From NCBI GenBank assembly GCA_023429825.1, contig JAEZDC010000048.1, forward strand, positions 1 through 49,498: a stretch of DNA of 49,498 nucleotides, read 5' to 3'. Position 1 is the stretch's first letter. Each line of letters begins with the position of its first letter. Source of the stretch: Bacteroidota bacterium (GTDB taxonomy: Bacteria; Bacteroidota; Bacteroidia; Chitinophagales; Chitinophagaceae). A program made the position numbers and the translations under genes. Shown here piece after piece: positions 6,805-14,541 of this stretch. The notes below the pieces were generated by a model. That model was not told the DNA's origin, searched no databases, and saw only the letters and a program-made list of their open reading frames with translations.

Positions 6805-8214
6805 ATGACGCAAGCAGCTCGACAACATATGATCGAATCTATTTTAGCTGCTCAGGAGTTATTAGCCCGGCAATCCAAAACATCATTTAAGAAGTTCGTT
6901 AAGTATACCAAAGAGGATTACATCATGCAATGGTTTCATGCTGTGATCTGCGATAAGCTTGATGAATTTGCAGCCGGCTTAATTAAAAACATGATGATTC
7001 TGATGCCGCCACAGCATGGTAAATCAGAACTTGCCACAAGGTTATTTCCAGCATACATCCATGGCAGAGATCCGGATAAAAGAATCGCCATTGCCAGTTA
7101 TTCAGATACAATGGCCAGTGGTTTTAATAGATCCATTCAACGATATATGGATACTGAAGCCTATGGAAAAGTGTTCCCGAATACCCAACTGAATGGAAGT
7201 AAAATATTCAATACCAATTACACCAACTATTCACGCACAGAGCATCTATACGAAATAGTAAATAAGAAAGGATCCTTGAGAACCGTTGGTCGTGGCGGAT
7301 CGTTAACAGGTAATCCGGTAGACCTAGGGATCATTGATGACTTGTATAAGGATAGAGCGGAAGCCAGATCAATGGCGGTGAGTCAATTTACATATGAATG
7401 GTATGTAGATGTATTCAGAACACGTCTGCATAATGACAGCCAACAGCTGATAATGAATACAAGGTGGGATGATAATGATCTCGTTGGTAGAATATTGGAA
7501 GATCAACCCGATAAGTGGGTTGTAATTAAGTTCCCAGCAATCAAAACCAAAGATGTTACCCCATATGATCCTCGTGAGGAAGGGGAAGTCTTATGGGAAA
7601 GCAGGCATAGCTTGGAAAAGATACTGGAGCAAAAGAAACTTAGCCAGGTCAGTTTCAATTCTCTTTATCAGCAGGATCCTAAACCAGATACCAGCATTTT
7701 AATTTTCCCTAACTGGATCGAGATACCTCAATGGCCAGATATTGATATCGATACATATGGTTTGGACTTTGGCGGGGATACCGGTATCACTACTTTGGTT
7801 AAGCATGGCAACTGGGGATTTAATGAGGCTGGCATGCCAAAGGTTGTATTCGAGGAGTTGTGTTATGGCAAAGGTGTTTCCATGAAGGCGCTGGCAAAGA
7901 TTCTAAAGGATAGCGGTTATAAAGGCGGGTTGGTTTATTGTGATCATCAGCCCACTAAGATAGCAGAGCTTCGGACATTAGGTGTTTCAGCGTTCCCTGC
8001 AGTGAAAGGAGAAGGCAGTATTGACGCAGGTATAATGATGCTTAATGATTGTGAATGCTACTATACCAAGCCGTCTACGAACCTCAAGAAAGAGCTAAAC
8101 ACATATCAGTACATTACTTATGGTAAGGTTATAACGAATATCCCGGTTGATGAGGATAATCACGCAATAGATGCATGCAGGTACTCCAGATATTCTAAGT
8201 ACTTTAGAAAATAA
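6805..8214 (+). CDS. Terminase large subunit
   Basis: The 469-residue protein combines an ATPase and a nuclease. Walker A is PPQHGKSE (68-75) and Walker B is LGIIDDL (174-180). The C-terminal RNase-H-like nuclease shows acidic residues at D321 (GLDFGGD), D380 (VYCDH) and D450/D455 (DEDNHAIDA). It packages the genome into the prohead and cuts the concatemer. The length is usual for compact terminases. The following gene begins 4 nt after its stop. Confidence 0.95.
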   Translation: MTQAARQHMIESILAAQELLARQSKTSFKKFVKYTKEDYIMQWFHAVICDKLDEFAAGLIKNMMILMPPQHGKSELATRLFPAYIHGRDPDKRIAIASYSDTMASGFNRSIQRYMDTEAYGKVFPNTQLNGSKIFNTNYTNYSRTEHLYEIVNKKGSLRTVGRGGSLTGNPVDLGIIDDLYKDRAEARSMAVSQFTYEWYVDVFRTRLHNDSQQLIMNTRWDDNDLVGRILEDQPDKWVVIKFPAIKTKDVTPYDPREEGEVLWESRHSLEKILEQKKLSQVSFNSLYQQDPKPDTSILIFPNWIEIPQWPDIDIDTYGLDFGGDTGITTLVKHGNWGFNEAGMPKVVFEELCYGKGVSMKALAKILKDSGYKGGLVYCDHQPTKIAELRTLGVSAFPAVKGEGSIDAGIMMLNDCECYYTKPSTNLKKELNTYQYITYGKVITNIPVDEDNHAIDACRYSRYSKYFRK

Positions 8215-8218
8215 AAAC

Positions 8219-8632
8219 ATGGAATCTGCTGAAAAGATCATTTCATCACTGGAGGAAAAGTACCCGCAGTCTGACCCGATCGATATCCAGAACTGGGTTG
8301 ATAATAATCTTAATCTTAATGTCGGGTTTTATAATCAATTTATTCTTGGGCTTACAGTTTCTGATCCGATGCAAGTGGGTATGGCTCATTATGAAAGTCG
8401 CATGAGAAGTGCATTACCTCCCTCTTTACGGGACTACGCAGCATTCTCGCCATGGTCCTTTAGATCAGATGAAGTAGATGATGCAAAGCAAGTTTTTGGC
8501 GAAATAGCAGGCTATTATAGCATTGATGTCGACGTTGAGAAAACATTCGAGCGGTTAGGAATTAAAAAGGACAGTTATTATTTTATTGTTGTGACCATCG
8601 TGAGGATACCAGTCATTCATCTCATCCAATAG
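8219..8632 (+). CDS. Unidentified phage protein after terminase
   Basis: The frame is open from 8171, but the ATG at 8219, 4 nt after the terminase stop, is the likely start and gives 137 residues. The N-terminal half is acidic and helical, the middle has SALPPSLRDYAAFSPWSFRSD, and the end is hydrophobic (YYFIVVTIVRIPVIHLIQ), possibly a buried strand pair. It ends at a TAG 34 nt before the promoter palindrome of the candidate small RNA. No family is recognised. Confidence 0.55.
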   Translation: MESAEKIISSLEEKYPQSDPIDIQNWVDNNLNLNVGFYNQFILGLTVSDPMQVGMAHYESRMRSALPPSLRDYAAFSPWSFRSDEVDDAKQVFGEIAGYYSIDVDVEKTFERLGIKKDSYYFIVVTIVRIPVIHLIQ

Positions 8633-8666
8633 GTTCAGTCTAAAAAATAAAAAAAAGATAAGAAAA

Positions 8667-8699
8667 GTTTTGAATTTTCAAAACCTTCACTTATCTTTG
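8667..8699 (+). promoter_or_regulatory. Near-ideal Bacteroidota promoter with palindrome on the -33 box
   Basis: TTTG at 8669-8672 is followed after exactly 19 nt by TATCTTTG (8692-8699), matching TTTG-N19-TAnnTTTG. The -33 box lies inside the palindrome GTTTTGAA-tt-TTCAAAAC (8667-8684), a likely operator. A transcript would begin near 8704-8707, just before a run of hairpins. Confidence 0.7.
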
Positions 8700-8704
8700 A
8701 TCTA

Positions 8705-8835
8705 TGATAATCCGGTTATCAGTCGTGTTGAAAGGATTTAAGTTGAGAGTTACGATCTCTCTTAAATCGGTAAAAAAGAGAATTGCAAAATTTCTTTTTT
8801 AGACACGCAGGGGGAGGTAATCCCTCCCCTTTTTT
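8705..8835 (+). ncRNA. Candidate phage small RNA of about 130 nt
   Basis: The segment runs from a strong promoter to a strong terminator and has no open frame of note. Four helices can be drawn: TGATAA/TTATCA (8705-8721, 5-nt loop); GATTTAA with GAGAG paired to CTCTC and TTAAATC (8735-8768, GTT bulge); AAAAAAGA-AATT paired to AATTTCTTTTTT around a GCAA tetraloop (8772-8800, one bulged G); and the terminator stem (8811-8829). It does not resemble a tRNA. It could instead be a structured leader for the small gene at 8856 if the terminator is partly read through. Confidence 0.55.
8811..8835 (+). terminator. Rho-independent terminator ending the candidate small RNA
   Basis: GGGGAGG (8811-8817) pairs with CCTCCCC (8823-8829) around a 5-nt loop, followed by a run of six T. 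It is the strongest terminator-like stem in the left half of the prophage. Confidence 0.85.
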
Positions 8836-8855
8836 GATAACCTCAAATCAAAGTT

Positions 8856-8990
8856 ATGAAAAAGTGGAAAGACTTCTTTCGACGGTACCAGGCGGATGGT
8901 GAAGCTGAAGTTCAATTTGAGTTCAGTATATGGCATCTGATCATTATTGCCTTACTCATCGGATTGGCGATTTACACATTTAGCAACTAA
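8856..8990 (+). CDS. 44-residue membrane protein
   Basis: ATG 8856 to TAA 8988-8990 encodes 44 residues. The N-terminal 25 are charged (KKWKDFFRRYQADGEAE) and the C-terminal part is one clear membrane helix (LIIIALLIGLAIYTF). It lies 20 nt after the terminator of the candidate small RNA and is followed at once by further small genes. It could be a membrane-anchored modulator, for example in exclusion of other phages, but no family is recognised. Confidence 0.55.
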   Translation: MKKWKDFFRRYQADGEAEVQFEFSIWHLIIIALLIGLAIYTFSN

Positions 8991-9001
8991 AAACATTAAC
9001 T

Positions 9002-9199
9002 ATGACCTTTCTGGAAGAGATGAAAGTTAAAGCTGAAGCAAAAGCCGTTCAAATGGCAAAACTTGAGTTGTCAGTTTGGAATGATGGGCATGAACAGGAA
9101 TTAAAGCAACACTTTGGATTCAATGATAAGTCGTTGGCAGCAAGAAAAAGGCAGTTAACTAAAATGCAACAATCAAGCGATGAAAGTAACAGGAACTAA
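9002..9199 (+). CDS. Small phage protein, unknown function
   Basis: The protein has 65 residues, charged, with an N-terminal amphipathic helix (MTFLEEMKVKAEAKAVQMAK) and a Lys/Arg/Gln-rich end. It overlaps the next gene by 20 nt, which suggests translational coupling. No domain is recognised. Confidence 0.5.
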   Translation: MTFLEEMKVKAEAKAVQMAKLELSVWNDGHEQELKQHFGFNDKSLAARKRQLTKMQQSSDESNRN

Positions 9200-9389
9200 A
9201 GAAGCATTTGAAAAACTAATTTCCGAGCGTGGAGTATTTCATAAATTGGGAGTAGATAAGGCAACAGTAGCCAACTGGAAGCGTTATGTACAGGAAGGTA
9301 AAAGCATCAGCCTCGATAAAATGGAAGAGATGCTGTTGAGAGCCGGCGCCACGGTGGTAAAAGAAAAAGTTTGGAACTTACCTAAATAA
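9180..9389 (+). CDS. Small helix-turn-helix phage protein
   Basis: This 69-residue protein reads like a helix-turn-helix: VFHKLGVDKATVANWKRYV resembles a repressor-type scaffold (turn at GVDKATV, recognition helix ANWKRY), followed by a regular helix (SLDKMEEMLLRA). It would bind DNA as a dimer. Similar proteins occur in accessory parts of Bacteroidota phages and may act as regulators. It overlaps the preceding gene by 20 nt and lies 6 nt before the lipoprotein gene. Confidence 0.55.
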   Translation: MKVTGTKEAFEKLISERGVFHKLGVDKATVANWKRYVQEGKSISLDKMEEMLLRAGATVVKEKVWNLPK

Positions 9390-9395
9390 TCAAAT

Positions 9396-9779
9396 ATGAA
9401 AAAGCTATTTATTCTTTTTGCAGTAGTTACTGCAGTTGTTTCGTGTAGTAAGGAAGCAGATGAACCAAGTAATACTATTAATGTAAGCGCTTCAATGCAG
9501 ACTTACTTACAAACTTCAGGAAGCGGATCAACAATGTATTATCAGCCATTTGTTACGGTTGATAAGACAATGACCGATTCTGCTTTCTTCGTAGTTCAGT
9601 GGGATCATTATAATGCAGCTAATGTCTATGCCTTCCAGTTAAGAGATACAGTTAAGCTGCCTCCGTCCATGGGATCAAATTCACATATCAGCACATATCT
9701 GGTAGCCGGGGGGCAGGCAAAGAATGTTAAGTTAATTAATGCGTGGAGTAAAAGTGGAACATATACTTTCAATTATTAG
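9396..9779 (+). CDS. Predicted phage-encoded lipoprotein
   Basis: The 127-residue protein starts with a signal peptide (MKKLFILFAVVTAVVSC) whose lipobox ends at Cys17, followed by the polar SKEADEPSN. Lys and Glu right after the Cys resemble the acidic lipoprotein export signals of Bacteroidota, which can bring lipoproteins to the cell surface. The mature part is rich in Ser, Thr and aromatic residues and looks beta-rich. A lipoprotein encoded between packaging and head genes is a candidate for blocking superinfecting phage or altering the receptor; this is an inference from position and export signal. Confidence 0.65.
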   Translation: MKKLFILFAVVTAVVSCSKEADEPSNTINVSASMQTYLQTSGSGSTMYYQPFVTVDKTMTDSAFFVVQWDHYNAANVYAFQLRDTVKLPPSMGSNSHISTYLVAGGQAKNVKLINAWSKSGTYTFNY

Positions 9780-9781
9780 TT

Positions 9782-10234
9782 ATGCAAGCCCATGAATTAC
9801 GAGTAGGAAATAGGGTTTTAAACAATGGAGTTATCCGAAAAGTAACCGGCTTAATTCCGCATGGAGATAAGTATATTGTTTTGTTGGATGATCCTGTAAC
9901 AAAAAGAAGTCTACAAGACATTCATCCTATTCCACTTACACCTGAGATATTAGAGCAGTGTGGATTCGAAGATGTATCACTAGGTAAAAATGGACTAGCT
10001 GTCAGGATGATGATAAACAGCAGTGATGAACTTGCATACTGGAAAGATGAAGGAATATTACGGTATCAAACTAGACTGTCAGGATTCACAAGACAGTTTG
10101 CCCACATCAAATATTTACACCAACTTCAGAACCTATACTTTGCTATGACCGGTGAGGAGCTTGATGGTACTATCAATATTGAAAAAGAAAACATCCTACG
10201 TTACGATATAGGAGCTAAAACCATAGAACGATAA
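9782..10234 (+). CDS. Conserved-type Bacteroidota phage protein
   Basis: The protein has 150 residues. The opening AHELRVGNRVLNNG, the middle IPLTPEILEQCGFE and the ending IKYLHQLQNLYFAMTGEEL match a small protein often seen in Bacteroidota phages and mobile elements. Its function is not known to me. The N-terminal half looks like a short beta barrel and the C-terminal half a helical hairpin. It starts 2 nt after the lipoprotein stop and belongs to the same operon. Confidence 0.65.
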   Translation: MQAHELRVGNRVLNNGVIRKVTGLIPHGDKYIVLLDDPVTKRSLQDIHPIPLTPEILEQCGFEDVSLGKNGLAVRMMINSSDELAYWKDEGILRYQTRLSGFTRQFAHIKYLHQLQNLYFAMTGEELDGTINIEKENILRYDIGAKTIER

Positions 10235-10237
10235 TTT

Positions 10238-10945
10238 ATGACCCACAAAAAAGCTACAACCTCGGACGAAGCCTGGAATATCCAAGAAACATATTCAGGT
10301 AAACCTCATGGTTGGATACAATGGAAGGGAACAGAAGTATGCATGGATGTACATTGCAAGTGTGGTAAACTGTTTCACATTGATGCAGGTTTTGCCTACC
10401 ATGTAAAGTGTCCTTCATGTAGCAGTGTGTATATGTGTAACGGTCACATCGAATTAATTGAATTGGAACAAGAGCCGGATAGCTGTGTCGTTTCCGCTGA
10501 TGAAATAGACGATAGCTCTGAATCGGACACAGGGGGAATAAAAGTATCATTAGCCGATCCATCGATATTGGAAGGCCCGGTGGTAGGTTACGACATTGAT
10601 CCTAAAACATCAACAACCTCAACAGAATCAAATCTGCTTATGAACAAGATCACCAATAAGATCATCGACAATCTTCAATTGATCGTGACAGATAAATATA
10701 TCGGTCCTTCATATGAACATGGGCTTCGGATATTCAAAACGGATATTGAAGAATTAAAGTCTGGATGCACATTATATTTCATGGAGTGCGGCATGGCCGG
10801 GCATCCACTCAAAGATGATGAAGTTTGCGTCGTTCATGTTTCACCTGGCGGATATGAAAAGTCATTCTTGGTTAGTAGGGAAGGAATGGATACTCAGGAT
10901 CGGGAGTTATACATATTGAAGTTGTTATCTTTCATAGGAGATTAA
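10238..10945 (+). CDS. Zinc-ribbon phage protein
   Basis: The protein has 235 residues. CKCGK (Cys40, Cys42) and CPSC (Cys58, Cys61) form a probable zinc ribbon. A long acidic, low-complexity linker follows (about 85-135), and then a mixed alpha/beta C-terminal domain with DKYIGPSYEHGLRIF and CVVHVSPGGYEKSFLV. The two-domain layout suggests a nucleic-acid-binding head and a separate effector part. No family is recognised. Confidence 0.55.
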   Translation: MTHKKATTSDEAWNIQETYSGKPHGWIQWKGTEVCMDVHCKCGKLFHIDAGFAYHVKCPSCSSVYMCNGHIELIELEQEPDSCVVSADEIDDSSESDTGGIKVSLADPSILEGPVVGYDIDPKTSTTSTESNLLMNKITNKIIDNLQLIVTDKYIGPSYEHGLRIFKTDIEELKSGCTLYFMECGMAGHPLKDDEVCVVHVSPGGYEKSFLVSREGMDTQDRELYILKLLSFIGD

Positions 10946-11074
10946 TCCAGTTTTGTATAAAACCGTGAAGTTTAAAATGAGACCAATTAGGTCATGTTTA
11001 TCTGTTAGGAGGCTTTATGGATCCTCCGCATAAGCCGAGGTTTAATTTCTTTCAAGTCTAAGTTATCAACAATT

Positions 11075-11145
11075 ACTATCAAATAGTTGAAAAAACTATT
11101 TTACCGCCGCTTTATTCAGAAATAATTTTATTTTTGAAATAGTTT
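11075..11145 (+). promoter_or_regulatory. Promoter region with AATAGT-type palindromes
   Basis: TATTTTTG at 11129-11136 fits TAnnTTTG; no convincing -33 box is seen. Around it lie AAATAGTT-gaaaa-AACTATTT (11081-11101), ACTAT-caa-ATAGT (11075-11087) and a third half-site AAATAGTTT (11137-11145). Similar sequences occur at 4294-4312 and 28510-28522. Upstream, 10946-11060 carries a potential hairpin pair (GGAGG with CCTCC, or GGCTTTATG with CATAAGCC) that cannot both form. Confidence 0.45.
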
Positions 11146-11147
11146 CA

Positions 11148-11354
11148 ATGCCCCCTTTCAATGTTTCTAAAAGTGAGAAGAGATGTGTTAACTGCAACTC
11201 GATACTGTTTGTAGGTAACATTCAGAAAGGTTTCATTGATATAGATTGCCGGAAGTGTAAGACGAAAAACGTGTTTGTTGCCGGTGAAATAAATGCAGAG
11301 AGCCTTGATAAGTTGAACAGATCAAGTTCCTATCATACGAGCTCCCGTCATTAG
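11148..11354 (+). CDS. Com-like zinc-finger protein
   Basis: The protein has 68 residues. The pattern RCVNCNSILFVGNIQKG followed by DCRKCKTKN (Cys13, Cys16, Cys34, Cys37) matches the zinc-finger family of the phage Mu Com protein, which activates translation of the mom DNA-modification mRNA by binding RNA. No Mom-type gene is visible nearby, so the target here may differ. It has its own promoter region and terminator, so it may be a single-gene unit just before the portal gene. Confidence 0.7.
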   Translation: MPPFNVSKSEKRCVNCNSILFVGNIQKGFIDIDCRKCKTKNVFVAGEINAESLDKLNRSSSYHTSSRH

Positions 11355-11377
11355 GTAAATCAAAACAGAACGCCAAG

Positions 11378-11418
11378 AGCGTCAGCGTTATCAGAAATGG
11401 TAATACTGGCGCTTTTTT
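11378..11418 (+). terminator. Terminator after the Com-like gene
   Basis: A 15-position stem (11378-11392 with 11399-11413, including G-U pairs and one mismatch, 6-nt loop) is followed by a T run at 11413-11418. It lies 23 nt after the Com-like stop and 15 nt before the portal start. A frame with an earlier start would run through this hairpin, which supports the start at 11433 for the portal protein. Confidence 0.7.
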
Positions 11419-11432
11419 CATTTATACCTATA

Positions 11433-12965
11433 ATGAAGAAAACAAACCCGTACGCAAAAGCAGGCAAAGAACTTATGAAGCTCAACTTAGGTTCGGCTGT
11501 CAAATCGTTTGCATCTGGTTTAATTGGCACTTTCAGCAGTACAGGTGTAAAAGATGGCGTATACTTTTTAGATAATGGAGGTGAGTTACACTTCAAATTT
11601 AGTGGACATGATAGCGCTACCACTGCATACACCAAATGCGCACCTGTCCCTGCTATTATCAACCGGATGGCTAAGGCTTACATTAATGGTAAGACTTGGA
11701 TTCTTGATAAAGATGGAAAAGACGCCACCAGTAAAGAGGCTGAAAAAATAAAGAAGCTGCTACGCCGTCCTAATCCGTTCCAAAGTTGGAAAGAGTTCGA
11801 AGCTCAAGCATATATCTACAAAAAGTTATTTGGTTACACTATTATTCTCCCAATCAAACCTTACGGCTTCCCTAATATAGAAGCTACTTCCCTCTGGAAC
11901 ATACCCCCATTTCTTGTAGATATTGAAGAAACCAACCAACTATTTTACCAGAAAGATGCTAAAATCATCAAGCAGCTGGTACTGAAATATAAAGGTACTC
12001 GTACGACTTTGCAGGCGGATGATGTGTACATCATGAAAGATGTAACGCCTTCTTTTGATTCAATTGTAATCCCTGAAAGCCCGATCAAGGCACTTGAAAT
12101 GCAGATCAATAACATTATCGGTGCTTATGAAAGTAGAAATGTATTAATTAATTACCGAGGCGCTCTCGGTATCCTATCTCCTGAGAAGGATCAATATGGA
12201 GCTGTTCCGGTTGAACCCAACGATAAAGAAGCGTTACAAAAAGATTTCCAGCGATATGGTTTGAAAAAAAGCCAGTGGCAAGTGATCATCTCGAAAGCTG
12301 CGCTGAAGTGGCAACCTATGGGCTATGCTACAAAGGATCTTATGCTATTCGAGGAGATTGAGGATGATGTTATGAGGCTATGCGATCAGTTCAATTATCC
12401 ATACCGGTTATTGTCTTCAAACAAAACAAATTCACTGGGCGGAAGCGATTTAGATCCCTACAAAAAGCTTCTATATCACGATGCCATTATCCCGGAAGCC
12501 GAAAGTGATTATGAAGCATGGAGCGAGTTCTTCAATTGCTCCGCATACGGCTTGACTCTTAATAAAGACTTTTCTCACGTTCCTGTTTTACAAGCTGATA
12601 AGAAAAATGATGCTGAAGCCAGAAAGGTTTTGAACGAGGCACTTAAAGTAGAATGGGAAGCAGATATACTAACGCTTAATCAATGGTTAGTCAAGTTAGG
12701 TGAAGACCCAATTGGTCCTGATGGCGACTTAAGAAGATCACAGATGACAACTGCTAAGACAATGTTAGCCGTTACAATCGGTGTGGGCGGTATTCAAGGA
12801 TTAATTGCAGTGATTAGTGATTCAATAATGTCAGAAGAAGCCAAACAAGCGACACTTGAAATTGTATTTAATCTAAGTCCTGAGGATGCTGCCAGAATGG
12901 TGAAAGCCAAAAAGCCTGAAAGCAGCGCAGGAAATAACAATAATGTAAATGAAGAAACTGATTAA
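11433..12965 (+). CDS. Portal protein
   Basis: The frame is open from 11397, but the ATG at 11433 is preferred because the earlier one lies inside a terminator; this gives 510 residues. Content fits an HK97-type portal: a wing with TTAYTKCAPVPAIINRMA, a central RRPNPFQSWKEFEAQAY, and the late LCDQFNYPYRLLSSN followed by a long helical C-terminus. Twelve copies would form the channel through which the terminase pumps DNA and to which the tail attaches. Its position after the terminases and before the protease and capsid genes agrees. The 3' end overlaps the next gene by 17 nt. Confidence 0.85.
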   Translation: MKKTNPYAKAGKELMKLNLGSAVKSFASGLIGTFSSTGVKDGVYFLDNGGELHFKFSGHDSATTAYTKCAPVPAIINRMAKAYINGKTWILDKDGKDATSKEAEKIKKLLRRPNPFQSWKEFEAQAYIYKKLFGYTIILPIKPYGFPNIEATSLWNIPPFLVDIEETNQLFYQKDAKIIKQLVLKYKGTRTTLQADDVYIMKDVTPSFDSIVIPESPIKALEMQINNIIGAYESRNVLINYRGALGILSPEKDQYGAVPVEPNDKEALQKDFQRYGLKKSQWQVIISKAALKWQPMGYATKDLMLFEEIEDDVMRLCDQFNYPYRLLSSNKTNSLGGSDLDPYKKLLYHDAIIPEAESDYEAWSEFFNCSAYGLTLNKDFSHVPVLQADKKNDAEARKVLNEALKVEWEADILTLNQWLVKLGEDPIGPDGDLRRSQMTTAKTMLAVTIGVGGIQGLIAVISDSIMSEEAKQATLEIVFNLSPEDAARMVKAKKPESSAGNNNNVNEETD

Positions 12966-13320
12966 ACTCATTTTTAAAAGCATCCTTCTGGTTTTTATCA
13001 AAGCCAGGCTAATGGTAGTGAACAAACTCTGGAAGTTCAAAGCCAGGTTGAATGTTGTGTCTCTTCGAATGGCAATCGAACAGGCTGATAAGATACAAGC
13101 AGCAACAGGAAGAAAGATGATTGTAATCTTCAACAGTGACAAGATGGAGTATGAAGCAGTGGAGAAGCAGATGCTCAAGTCAATAGCGAATAACAGGAAA
13201 GTGAAAGGCCAACCAAAGCAAACAGATTACCGGAAGAAGCAGGGAGAGAGAAAGCCTGGTAGTATCACTCATCATCGTGTTCACAGAATCGAAAGAAGAT
13301 CATTATACGTAACGAAATGA
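12949..13320 (+). CDS. Basic phage protein with N-terminal hydrophobic segment
   Basis: The protein has 123 residues. The start is hydrophobic and basic (LIKLIFKSILLVFIKARLMVV), the rest strongly basic with a C-terminal tail rich in Arg, Lys and His. It overlaps the portal gene by 17 nt and the following small frame by 4 nt, so it is embedded in the head operon. High positive charge suggests contact with DNA or an acidic partner. No family is recognised. Confidence 0.55.
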   Translation: MKKLIKLIFKSILLVFIKARLMVVNKLWKFKARLNVVSLRMAIEQADKIQAATGRKMIVIFNSDKMEYEAVEKQMLKSIANNRKVKGQPKQTDYRKKQGERKPGSITHHRVHRIERRSLYVTK

Positions 13321-13553
13321 TATGGGATAGTCCGATATCGAAGCCAACTGAAGGAGACCTTAAAGCGGTTACAAGGTTTGCTTGGATACCGAAGCAGATA
13401 GGTAACAGGAAGGTGTGGCTGCAAGAATATCAGCAATTGTAGGAATACAAGATGAGGAACAGGACTTGTCCAATCACATTTCTGCTAGTGTATTGTGGCA
13501 GTTGGGAGTTGGTCGATTCAAAAATTAAGTCAAATGTCAGAGCAACAAACTAA
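13317..13553 (+). pseudogene. Small head-operon gene interrupted by an in-frame TAG
   Basis: ATG 13317 opens 41 residues ending WLQEYQQL at TAG 13440-13442. The same frame then continues for another 36 codons (EYKMRNRT onward) to TAA 13551-13553. Bacteroidota phages often carry a small protein here of the form RFAWxPxxxGNxxVWLExY..., and that pattern usually continues past this point. This suggests the TAG is a nonsense mutation, a sequencing error, or a read-through point. TAG works as an ordinary stop elsewhere in this prophage (6792, 8632, 9779). The 41-residue product may also be complete as it stands. Confidence 0.4.
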
Positions 13554-13656
13554 AAAAGCTACTGCAGAGAAGCCGAAGGTTGATATTAAGTCGCTGGAAG
13601 CATCAAAGCAGGTGAAGGAAAAAGCATTGTCAACAAATCAAATAATTCGAAAATGA
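13534..13656 (+). CDS. 40-residue Lys-rich phage protein
   Basis: ATG 13534 to TGA 13654-13656 encodes 40 polar residues (SEQQTKKATAEKPKVDIKS, then a helical Lys-rich stretch). It overlaps the protease start by 4 nt (ATGA), and its own start lies inside the end of the interrupted frame. Such short charged proteins before prohead proteases may help assembly. No family is recognised. Confidence 0.45.
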   Translation: MSEQQTKKATAEKPKVDIKSLEASKQVKEKALSTNQIIRK

Positions 13657-14519
13657 GCAAGATCATCATCCCTGAAAATCTGAAAGGTAAGGAGCTGTAC
13701 AAGTTCCTTATTGCCAATAAGGATGCTTTAGTTGCACAGAAGAAGTCGGGCGTGAAATATTCTGATCCGTTAGATTGTTTGCCTGGGATGATGACTATCG
13801 ATAAGGATGGTCAGCTTCAAATCAAAGCCGAAGGAGATGATACTGCACTTCCTGCCGATACAGAAGATTCATTGATGCGTAGAGTTGTTGCAAATGCAAT
13901 GAATTGGTGTGATCATGCTATGGATGTATTGTTCGATGACTGTGCTAAAAAAACCATCAAAGAGCGTAAAGGTCTTATACCACATATAGCAGATCACATT
14001 CACCGGTCCGATAGCCATGTCGGTGATGTAAAGGATATCACACTGGAGCAGATCGAATTGAAAAGACTTGGACTTAAAGCAGAAGGATCTACTCAATGTA
14101 TTGTATTTACTACTGAAATCCGGAAAGACTATAATGAAAAAATATTCTTTTTCTATAAGAAGAATAAGATCAAACAGCACAGCATCGGATTGCAGTATGT
14201 CAAAATACTTCTGTGCATTAATGACGAAGAGGAGAAAGAATATCACGATAACTGGAAGAAGTACATCGATCGAGTTATCAATAAAGAAATGGTAGAATCC
14301 CGTGGGTACTTCTGGGCAGTACTTGAAATAAGACTGTTAGAAAACTCATGTGTTCTATTTGGATGTAACGAACTCACACCAACACTTGACGTAAAGATAG
14401 ACACTGAAGAAACTCAGCCGCCTACGAGCACTGAGAAGAGCCAGCCGTCACCGACATCCGAAGTCACCGTTGATAAATCCGTTGCCTGGGATAAGATCGT
14501 AGGCAAGATCAATTTTTAA
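13653..14519 (+). CDS. Putative prohead protease
   Basis: The protein has 288 residues and lies directly before the major capsid gene, the standard place for the maturation protease. The central domain has HIADHIHRSDSHVGD (His115, 117, 122), HSIGLQYVKI (Ser177) and RGYFWAVLEIRLLE followed by NELTPTL. This matches the S78/U35-like herpesvirus-fold protease order of His, Ser, and a final strand leading to an N-P/TPT turn. The C-terminal 50 residues are a Pro/Thr/Ser-rich tail, as in scaffold-carrying proteases. It would cut itself and the N-terminal part of the capsid protein. Catalytic residues are proposals. Confidence 0.75.
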   Translation: MSKIIIPENLKGKELYKFLIANKDALVAQKKSGVKYSDPLDCLPGMMTIDKDGQLQIKAEGDDTALPADTEDSLMRRVVANAMNWCDHAMDVLFDDCAKKTIKERKGLIPHIADHIHRSDSHVGDVKDITLEQIELKRLGLKAEGSTQCIVFTTEIRKDYNEKIFFFYKKNKIKQHSIGLQYVKILLCINDEEEKEYHDNWKKYIDRVINKEMVESRGYFWAVLEIRLLENSCVLFGCNELTPTLDVKIDTEETQPPTSTEKSQPSPTSEVTVDKSVAWDKIVGKINF

Positions 14520-14541
14520 ATCAAAAAACTTCTAATTGAAA

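Noticed and set aside
11397..11432. Earlier start of the portal gene at 11397.
   Set aside because: It would put the start inside a terminator hairpin and its T run; ATG 11433 directly after it fits better.
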